NCBI GenBank assembly: GCA_022316685.1
Contig: JAKJHU010000467.1
Location: 62,001-126,000 of the forward strand
Reading direction: 5' to 3'
DNA from: Progne subis subis
Lineage: Eukaryota > Chordata > Aves > Passeriformes > Hirundinidae
DNA: 64,000 bases
Position numbers and translations under genes: made by a program. Below are positions 55,806 through 64,000 of this stretch, one piece after another; the first letter of the stretch is position 1, and each line of letters starts with the position of its first letter. The notes beneath the pieces are model-generated. The model had not been told where the DNA came from, made no database searches, and saw only the letters and a list, made by a program, of their open reading frames with translations.

Positions 55806-57479
55806 TGCTTTCCTCTCCCTGCCCCAGCCCTGCAGAGCAGCCCAGACCTGTCTGGCCCTGCAGCAGGAACTGGAGGCACTGGAGGTCAGGAACAGCCACT
55901 CTGTGTCTGGAATGCTCAGGACATGCTCAGCTCAGGCAGCTCGTGCAGCCCCAGGGCCAGCCCCGCTGCCCAGCACAGCAGCACAGAGTTGGCCCCGGGG
56001 CTCCTCAGGCAGCTCCTGCTGCCCCAGGGACAGGGCAGCCTCTGGCCAGGGCTCCTCTGCACAGCCACGGGCTCCTGCTCTGCTCCTGGCACATGCCAGC
56101 TGCCCACAGAGCCTTTGCCAGGGGAACACGTCTGTGCTGGCCTGAGCAGCCATTGCTGCAGCCCCTGCCCTGCTGCCCATCAGCCCCGAGCTGGGGCTGC
56201 TGCTCTGCACGAGCACGGGGGCTGTGCTGCCCGGGGCCCTGGGCTGCCTCTGCTGGGCTCTGCTGCTCAGGCTGGGAGACAGAGGCAGCTGATGCTGCTC
56301 CCTGCACTGACCCCCTCGCACACAGGCTCTGCTGGGGCCATGGAGGCTGCTCAGAGGTGCCTGCCTTGTTCCAGGGCTGCCCCATGGCCTTGGGGCTGCC
56401 CTGCATCCTCCTGGGGATGTTCCCTGAGGGTCAGACCAGCCCGTGCCCAGACTCCTTTCTCTGTGCCTGCTGTGTCCCCTGGGGCTGCAGAGCTCTCCTG
56501 GCTCACAGCACACATTCAGTCCTTGATCTCGGGGTGAGCCCACCCTGGCCAGGCCTGTGCCCAGGGAGCTCCACTCCCTGCTGATCCCTGGCACACACTG
56601 TCCCTGCAGGTGCTCTGTGTTCTCCTGGCAGCTCCCAAAGCCCTCCAGACAAAGCTTCCCCTGCCATCAGCCCTGGCACCAGCTGCAGAGCCCCAGCCAG
56701 GTTCAGCACAGACCATTCCCCATCTGATGGGCCCTGGCCACCAACAAGCAGAACCTGAGCCAGCCCTGAGTGCCCTGAAGGCCACACTGGGACCCTGATC
56801 TCATCCCACGGAGCCCTGGGAGAACAAGGAACACAAGGAGCCTTTCAGAGTCTGTTCCTTGGCCTGTTCCTCAGGGGGACTCTGCAGGGAGAGCAAAGCC
56901 TTCCTGCCCTGCCCTCAGGAGATCCCTTTGCTGCTGCAGCTGCTGTGCTGGAGCCCAGCTGTGTCCCAGCAGTGCCCATGGCCTGTCCCTGCCTGTGGGC
57001 ACAGCACGGACACACAGCAGCACAGTGACCAAGCTGCCAGAGCACTCGGGCCTGACAGCCACAGCAGGGCTGGGAAGGAGAGGCTGGAGCTGGGAAGAGC
57101 AGATGTGGGAAGAGCCAGGGCCATTGTCCCTGGCTGTGCTGCTGTGCTGGGAGTCTCTTCCCTCCACCTCTGCTCACAGGCACTGCCCCTGCAGAGGACA
57201 GAGAAGGGCTGAGGAACATCTTGGACACACAGGGCAGAGCAGGACACTTTATTTTACATAAATGCACAGTGATGATGGCTCCTTACTGTCTCTGCTTAAC
57301 ACAAGCATGGGGATGCTGATGTAGCAATACTGTGGGTAATGGGATCCTTTTTGATTAATATATATTAAAAAGTAAAAAAAAAAAAAAAGGAAAATTAAAA
57401 TACAACCAATAGAATAACAAAAAAGACACATGGCACAAGACAATCTGGGCCTGGAATAAGTCCCATTCTGAATGCTATG
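55806..57479. other. No gene recognised
   Basis: GC-rich sequence with overlapping open frames on both strands, then an AT-rich stretch with an A run at 57377-57391. No protein family is recognised. Confidence 0.45.
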
Positions 57480-57655
57480 CAGAAACAAAGAGGCACTTGA
57501 TTGTTTCTGAAAAGCACAGAGTGGTCATTCCTCAGGGCATCCTCACGCTCCTGGTTCCTCAGGCTCTAGATGAGGGGGTTCAGTGTTGGAGGCACCAGCG
57601 AGTCAGAAGTGACAGTGTCAGATCCAGGGATGGGCACCAGGGTGGCACAGGTGAC
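57480..57655 (-). pseudogene. Olfactory receptor relic, C-terminal end only
   Basis: The minus strand carries the helix-7 end of an OR14-type gene: ctggatctgacactgtc, then gtgcctccaacactgaaccc, then ctcatctagagcctgaggaa. The tyrosine of NPLIYSLRN is a TAG stop, and the sequence upstream has no recognisable receptor. It is an old truncated copy. Confidence 0.7.
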
Positions 57656-58884
57656 CTTTAGGCTTTGCAGGGCCCAGGCACAAGGGCTGTGCCCGAGTCA
57701 GGGCTGAGCTCACACTCTGTGGGCTGGGGCAGAGCCCAGGCAGAAATCAGCCCCTGCCCCAGCAGCTCTGCAGTGGTGGCCACCAGGCCGGGTTGCCAAG
57801 GGAGGCTTCTGGCCATGGCCTGCAGGGAGCTGCTGCTGCCAAGGTGCCTTTGGTGTCCCAGGCTCTCCTGGCACAGCTCCCAGCACTCTGCACTTGCGCC
57901 TGAGGCCTTCACTGTGTTGGGGCTGGCCTGGGGCTTTTCCTGCAGCGGGACCTGGCCTGGCCATGGCACAGGAAAGGCAGTTCCTGCTGGAGCAGGAGGC
58001 TCTGCCTGGAATGGGCTCAGACAACTCCAACAAGGCTCTGTTTGCAAAGTCCCCAGTGGGAAATGAAGAAGAGGAGGTCATGCTTCTTTTGGGGTGAATA
58101 ATGCTGAAAGCAGCCTGACTCCTCCATCCCCAAGTCCAGCGTCCTGAGAGGGAGCTGAAGCTGTGGCAGAGCTGGAAAAATCCCAGAGAAAGGAACAACC
58201 AAGTGACACCACTGAGAGCTTCTGCAGAGCTGCTGAGCTGGCACAGCCTGGCCACATCTGACTGACAGGGCAGCACTTCAGACTAGAAGGGCCCTGCCCC
58301 AAATTTTAACTGCAGCATCTCCTGACAGTTCCATTCCTGGTGGGGTATGGAGATTCCTCCCTGGAGTGGAGACACCCTCAAGTCACTGCCTGAGGCTGAG
58401 GCTGAGATTTGCCCAGGATCATTGGTCTGAGGGAGAGACACCCATCTCTACTTAATAACTGATTTTGCTTTAATACAATTGCTTCAAAATTGCTTCCTAG
58501 AGCACTATATTAAAATAGGTGTTACAGCTCCTACCCTATGGAGTAGGTAATTCTGATTAAGGCCTTTCTGTCTAACCATGATCATAATCAGTCATATCTA
58601 TATGTACACAAATACTTCTGGTTTGCCATCCTTATTGTTGTGGGACGAAGTTGTACAAAGGTTCAATTCCACCTGTATAATCCTTTACACAGAAATCTTT
58701 AATAAAGTCTGGGGCTGGGATTGGATCCAGTAAGTCCCAGGATCCTCTCACAGAAAGAGTTTGTAAAGCCTGGTTTGGGGAGCTTGGGGGTATGATTGGG
58801 GTGTTGGGGGTCCTTTCTGCACCTTGTGACCCAACAGGAACTTGTTTAATAAATTTTGCCTGAAGCTCCCACTCTGCCCATGAC
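57656..58884. other. No gene recognised
   Basis: Intergenic. Around 58640-58740 a ttaataaagtctgggg segment resembles an LTR R-U5 end on the plus strand, but no partner is seen. Confidence 0.4.
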
Positions 58885-59257
58885 AGGAACCCCTGTGAGT
58901 ATCTGTGACATCCCGGCTCTTTGGCAGCCTGGAGACTCCTGGGATGTCCTCATGGAGCCCTGTGAGTGTCTGTGACCTCACTGTTCTTTAGGAGCACAGG
59001 GATGTCACCACTGGACTCCTGCCACTGCCTGGGACAAATTGGCTCCTTGGCAGTGTACAGACACCTCTGTTGTCACTGTGCAGCCCTGTGACTGTCTGTC
59101 ACCTCATGACCCTTGGGAAGATTAAGGACCCCTGGGATGTCACCACGGAGCCCCTGTGAATGAGTGTGGCCAAACATCTTCAGGAGCCCAGAGACCCCTC
59201 AGATGCCAGCATGGAGCCCCTGTGCCTGCACGTGAGCTTATAGTCCTTTAGCAGGTG
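58885..59257 (+). repeat. Degenerate tandem repeat of about 65-75 bases
   Basis: Roughly five units containing ggagcccctgtgagtgtctg, ggctctttggcagcctgg and agacccctgggatgtca variants. Confidence 0.7.
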
Positions 59258-59563
59258 GAAACCCCTGGAATGTATTCAATTTAAATAGATTGCTCTGCTG
59301 AGCAATCTATTAGAATCTATTTGGAATAGATTCCTCTGCTCTGCTGAACATGGATACTCAGCAGCTTGGAGGTTCCCTGATGAATTTTAGTTCTCCAGAG
59401 GCTTGCTGTCCAGAAACCCCTGGAATGTATTCAATTTAAATAGATTGCTCTGCTGAGCAATCTATTAGAATCTATTTAGAATAGATTCCTCTGCTCTGCT
59501 GAGCATGGATACTCAGCAGCTTGGAGGTTCCCTGATGAATTTTAGCTCTCCAGAGGCTTGCTC
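59258..59563 (+). repeat. 155-bp tandem duplication containing a perfect palindrome
   Basis: Copies begin gaaacccctggaatgtattc at 59258 and 59413 and differ at very few bases. Each contains a 12-bp perfect inverted repeat AATAGATTGCTC with a 4-base loop (59284-59311 and 59439-59466). Confidence 0.9.
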
Positions 59564-60604
59564 AGTCTCAGTTCTTCAGTTCAGGAATTCAGTGCCAAAG
59601 GCTCATTAATATTTCAAAACACCCTAAAAAAGACAAGCCTCTGGGAATAATTTAATTTCAAGTCTTCAATTCTTATGTGGTTACTTAGACAGATTATTGA
59701 AGTATGTTCAAAGAGAATACACTCTGTCTTTGAAAAATGCAGAGAGATTTTTTTGTCCTGTTTAGTTTTGTTTTCCTGTTTATAGATTGATATCAGCAAT
59801 CTCCAGTTGATATTGATGCCCAGAAACTCCTTGTGCACTCTGAATAGATATGAAAATCAATATGACCCTTCATGGCTGACAATCAATCACTTTTCCCCAG
59901 CCCCCACTCCACCATTTCCCTCCTCCAGCCCCTGGGACTCAGAGCAGCCTTGTGCCAATCCTAGCTTCCTCCTCTCCAGGCTGCAGCTGCAGCTTTCAGC
60001 TCCTTGGCACCAACTCCCACCTGCTTTCCTTGCAGAAGGAGCTGCCTGAGACACAGAGGGATGTTCATTTATTGCCAGCCAACGAAACCAAGGGAATGAA
60101 CAGCCCCATGAAAAACAGAAATCCAGCCAGTGACACAAACAGAGGGGAGGATGAGGATTCCTTCTCCTGCCATCATACAATTCCAGGAAATTCCTGGTGT
60201 CTCCTGGTGGGAAAACTTTGGCATTTCTTAGAAGTGCTCAAATGACCCAGCTGATGAAGATGTGCTCGTGCACCTCGCAAGCTGCAGGTCCTGTACAGCC
60301 CTGCAGGGCTCCTGTCCCATCTGCTGTGCTCCAGTGTAAAACAGGGAGCAGCACTGTCCCAGGATCATTAGCGAGCTGAATTGGAAAGGACCTCAGCAAG
60401 TCAGCAGCCCAAGCTGTCAGAAACGGAGTCAGACCAAGTGGTTCAAGGCTTGATTTGGTCTGGATTGGAAAATCCCAAAGGACAGGGAGGGGGCAGCATC
60501 TCAGCATCTGGCTGAGCCCATGGGAATAAAGGTTTCCTTCTGTCCTGGCTGAAGCTCCCCTCTTTCACTGTATATCATTGTCTTTTTTCTCCCACCAGGC
60601 CCCC

Positions 60605-60860
60605 AGTGAAGAGCCTGGCTCTGTGTCTCCATCACCTCCTCGGTGGCACTGCCAGGCTGGCATGAGGAGCCCCTCAGCCTTCCCTGCTCGGGGCTGGACA
60701 AGCCCAGCTCCCTCAGCCTCTGCTCACAGCCAAAGGGCTCCAGCCCCACCTTGGAGCCCTTCCCTAACCGTGCTGCAGCTGCCAGACATCTTTCCTGCCC
60801 TGGGGAACCCAACTCAAGCCACAGTGACCTGGATCATGCACGTCCTTGATGCCCTGGTCA
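60605..60860 (-). mobile_element. CR1-like 3' fragment (copy C side)
   Basis: Third copy of the segment at 21535-21760, minus strand. Confidence 0.55.
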
Positions 60861-61039
60861 CACAGCCCAGCCCCTTGTCCCTGTGTCAGGCTCTGGGGTT
60901 GATCCTGTGGAACATCCTTTGGTGGAGGCTGTGGCTCCAGGTGGACCATGGGGGGACAGTGGACAGGGGACCCTGCTCAGCATGAACAGCACTGGACTTC
61001 ATGGGGGGGGAAACTGTTGAGTGGGGGTGGGGTGGAATG

Positions 61040-61215
61040 ACCAACCCAGTGACTCACACAGCCACTCTGTAACATCACAGCCAGATCTATGATGTCAGAC
61101 CTCTGCCCTGTGATGTCACAGATGGCGCTGTGATGTCACAGAAATGGCCTATGATATACTAGCTGCTCAATGACCTCACATAGCCTCTCAGTGATGTCAT
61201 AGCCCACTCTGTGAC
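61040..61215. repeat. TGATGTCA-containing array, short
   Basis: Units like cctctgtgatgtcacag; four TGATGTCA octamers and two tgacctca are visible. Confidence 0.65.
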
Positions 61216-61221
61216 CTCATG

Positions 61222-61670
61222 TTACCTGATGATAAATGGTCTACACCTGGTGAGCTAACACAATGCTCATTCTCCAAAACCACTGGCCCATGGAAAGCAC
61301 ACCATGCCCATTGTGTAAGAAGGGGAACTGGAAATTCACCAGCCTCAGTGTCCTGCCAGCTCAGCCAGGCTGACTGGAACATTGGGGTCTGTGATCACCA
61401 GGGACCACCAGAGAGACCCCCAGGACAGAAGTGTGCATGCAAAAGGGGAGTGGAAATATGCAAATGATTTCAGGGAAATTATTATCATAGGTATGTTTAG
61501 TCCAGGACAGGCAGTTAATATGTATGCAAAATAGGGAATATAAACAGAAACTTTCCTGTACTCAGCACGCACGGCTTTGGGAGGAGCTGTTCCCCTCCAT
61601 CCAGCCAAATAAACAACGCTGCTTCTAAATGCTACATTGGTGTTAAGGAGTTTTTTATTTTACCAAATTG
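61222..61670 (+). mobile_element. Solo-LTR-like element, plus strand
   Basis: Third, oppositely oriented member of the family at 18470-18960 and 24110-24600. The plus strand has caatgcccattgtgtaaga in reverse-matching position, gggaccaccagagagacccc, gaaactttcctgtactcag and an aaataaac signal before ggtgttaaggagtttttta. Confidence 0.5.
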
Positions 61671-61679
61671 TTGGTAACA

Positions 61680-63195
61680 CTCCCACTGCCAAGGAAAGCT
61701 CTGTCTGATGCTGTCCACAAACAGAGAAGGGCTGGTGGGAGATGTGATGGACTGAGGCTGCCTGGGGTGCAGTGACCATGAAATAATCAACTTTCCAAAA
61801 ATCTGGGAAAGAAGGAAAGGCATCAACAAAACATCTACACTGAAATTATCGAGGGCAGACTTTGGCCTCTCTAGGATGCAGATCTGGGGAGTACCGAATC
61901 AGGTACTGATTTTTTTTAGGAGAAACAGCCCTTAAAAATAGGAGAGCCCAGGAAGGATGGACACACTTCAAGAAAGGAATCTTAAGGGGAGAGGAGCATC
62001 CTGTCCTGGTGTGCCAAAAGATGAGCCAGTGAGGAAAATGATGGGCCTGGCAGTCCATGGTACTTTTGTGGGAAGTCAAGGGGAAAAAAAAAAAAAAAAG
62101 CTGCAACACCTCAGATAGAAAGTCAGGCAATTCAGGAAATGTTTAAGGATGTTGTTAGGTCATGGGGAAAGAAAATAGAGAGGTGAAAGATCAGTTAAAA
62201 TTTAACCTGGTCAGTTTTCTGAAAAATTAAAATGTTTCCACAAATAAATTTATAGCAATATGTAGGATAAGGAGAACCTTTAGCTTTTATTGGATGCTGT
62301 GAGGAATATAGTAACTAGAGATAAGGAAAAGGCTGAGCTGCTTAACACCTTGTTTGCCTCATTTTTCAACAATCAGACAGGTTATCCTCAGGACAAGTGT
62401 TCTCCTGAGCTGGTAGATGGGCCCAGGGAGCAGAACAGCCGTCCTGGAATCCAGGAGGAAGCAGCTGGTGACCTGCTGAGCCCCTCAGATGCTCACAGGT
62501 GTCTGTGGGACCAGATGGGATCCATCCTAGGGGGATGAGGCAGCTGGTGGATGAGCTCACCAAGCTGCTCTCCATCATTTCTCATCAGTCCTGGCTCTGC
62601 AGGGAGGTCCCAGAGGACTGGAGGTGCCAATGTGAGCCCATCCCCAAGAAGGGCTGGAAGGAGGATCTGGGGAACTCCAGGCCTGTCAGCCTGACCTCGG
62701 TGCCCAGCAAGGTTCTGGAACAGATCACCTTGAGAGCCATCACAGGGCACCCACAGGATGGCTGAGGGATCAGACCCAGCCAGAGTGGATTTCAATATCT
62801 GCATTGATGGTCTGGATGAGGGGATTGAGTCCACCATCAGCAAATTTGCAGATGACACCAAGCTGGGTGTGAGTGTGGATCTGCTGGAGGGTAGGAGGGC
62901 TCTGCACAGGGACCTGGACAGGCTGGATCCAGGGCCCAAATCCAACAGTGGGAGGTTTAACAAGACCAAGGACCAGGTCCTGCACTTTGGCCACAACAAC
63001 CCCTGCAGTGCTACAGGCTGGGGACAGAGTGGCTGGAGAGCAGCCAGGTAGAAAGGGACCTGGGGCACTGATGGACAGCAGGCTGGACATGAGCCAGCAG
63101 TGTGCCCAGGTGGCCAAGAAGGCCAATGGCACCTGGCCTGGATCAGGAATGGTGTGGCCAGCAGGAGCAGAGCTGCTGTGCCGACACTGACCTGC
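61680..63195 (+). mobile_element. CR1 LINE fragment with decayed ORF2
   Basis: The plus strand encodes the CR1 linker and RT: EKAELLNTLFASFFNNQTG, MSVGPDGIHPRGMRQLVDEL, PVSLTSVPSKVLEQI and then, after an internal deletion, [18 protein letters not shown] and HFGHNNP. The central RT palm (the DFSKAFD to GVPQGS region) is missing. It ends near the conserved OR 3' flank at 63200. Confidence 0.85.
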
Positions 63196-63199
63196 CCCC

Positions 63200-63501
63200 A
63201 GCTCTGCACCAAAATATTGCTGCTACAGCTCCAGAGAAGGGAACAAAAGGAGGGTCTCAATGAAAACATTGCTGGGACATCCTTTAGTTCATTTAAAGCC
63301 ACTGAGAGCAGAGCTCCTCATTGACTCACTCTGGAGCCACAGTAAAAGTAGAGAAAAACAAAACAAGAAAGGACACAACGCCCTTGCTTTGTGAACACCG
63401 TTGAAAACAAAAACAAAGAAAAACCACTTGACAACATAACCAACAAGTGCTATCAAAAGTGATTTTTTATTACACGTGACTTGCTGAAGCTGACCATCAG
63501 T
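63200..63501 (-). other. 3' flank of the olfactory receptor copy
   Basis: The reverse complement of about 63200-63330 matches 32050-32180 downstream of the intact receptor, so receptor and flank were copied together. Confidence 0.6.
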
Positions 63502-64000
63502 TTAATGTTTCTGAAATTGCCCAGTGATCAGTGTCCACACTGCAGCCTTGAGCTCCTGGTTCCTCAGGCTGTAGATGAGGGGGTTCAGGGCTGGAGGCAC
63601 CACGAGTACAGAACTGACACTGCCAGATCCAGGGCTGGCGAGGAGATGGAGGGGGGCTTCAGGTTGGCAAAAACAGCAGTGCTGAGGAACAGGGAGACCA
63701 CAGCCAGGTGAGGGAGGCAGGTGGAAAAGGCTTTGTGCTGTCCCTGCTCAGAGGGGATCCTCAGCACGGCCCTGAAAATCTGCACATAGGAGAAAACAAT
63801 GAACACAAAACAGCCAAATACCAAAGAGGCACTAAGAAATAAGAGCCCAAGTTCCCTGAAGTAGGATTTGGAGCAGGAGAGCTTGAGGATGTGTGGGATT
63901 TCACAGAAGAACTGACCCAGGGCATTGCCATGGCACAGGTGCAGGGAAAATGTATTGGCTGTGTGAAGCAGAGCATAGAGAAAGGCACTGGCCCAGGCAG
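63502..64000 (-). pseudogene. Olfactory receptor, OR14-like, frameshifted and cut by window edge
   Basis: The minus strand reads the C-terminal half of a receptor very like 30952-31884: HTANTFSLHLCHGNALGQFF, CEIPHILKLSC, SYVQIFRAVLRIPSEQGQ, KAFSTCLPHL. In helix 7 one base is missing (cactgagtac of the intact gene is cacgagtac near 63601), so the frame ends SVLYSWCLQP at a TGA (63585-63587) and NPLIYSLRN is lost, although its bases remain down to the old stop at 63502. The N-terminal half lies beyond the window. It is a recent pseudogene, unless the missing base is a sequence error. Confidence 0.85.

Larger units (their letters stand above)
59540..61215 (+). repeat. Segmental duplication, diverged copy C
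   Basis: Follows the order of copies A (20235-22420) and B (25870-27060): an AT-rich part with gattgatatcagcaatc and ccttcatggctgacaatcaa, then a CR1-like piece, then a TGATGTCA array. It is more diverged than A is from B. Confidence 0.65.

Overview
The window looks like nuclear DNA of a passerine bird. This rests on CR1 LINE fragments in both orientations, avian-type endogenous retroviruses and solo LTRs, an OR14-type olfactory receptor, and PIM1-like kinase genes of the kind known to be expanded in songbirds. No bacterial-type genes, tRNAs or rRNAs are visible. Most of the sequence is repeat-derived, and only two loci (one kinase, one receptor) look intact.

Layout. (1) 1-5445 and 43841-49470 are the two arms of a large inverted duplication. 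Each arm holds one PIM-like kinase gene followed by the same decayed second PIM copy; the kinases point toward each other's 5' ends (left on minus, right on plus). The right kinase domain is intact. The left has a 1-bp deletion before the P-loop. The inner edge of the duplication lies inside a CR1 endonuclease region. (2) 5446-6605 is a minus-strand retroviral pol piece interrupted by a two-LTR provirus at 6606-13625 (LTRs about 97% alike; gag largely open, pol internally deleted, env broken). More LTR debris reaches to about 16.5 kb. (3) 17.5-27.7 kb is a mosaic of segmental duplications (copies A and B; diverged copy C at 59.5-61.2 kb) made of CR1 pieces, solo LTRs, minisatellites and TGATGTCA-rich arrays. 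An unidentified coding-like stretch lies between A and B. (4) 27.7-34 kb carries an intact OR14-like receptor gene at 30952-31884. (5) 34-41 kb has direct repeats around an LTR, then a CpG-rich promoter-like block with repeated ZNF143-like motifs and a YY1-like start at 35.7-36.6 kb, then tandem arrays. (6) 41.4-44 kb is a long truncated CR1. (7) 49.5-64 kb is gene-poor, with solo LTRs (one containing a 39-bp VNTR), tandem repeats, CR1 debris, an OR relic near 57.5 kb and a frameshifted OR gene running off the right edge.

The genes do not form an operon or pathway. The biology is of two multigene families (PIM-like kinases and OR14 receptors) duplicating and decaying in a repeat-rich region that appears to rearrange through inverted and direct duplication and possibly gene conversion. 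Percent identities and repeat boundaries were judged by eye, so edges are good to tens of bases except where splice sites, start codons or LTR termini are named.
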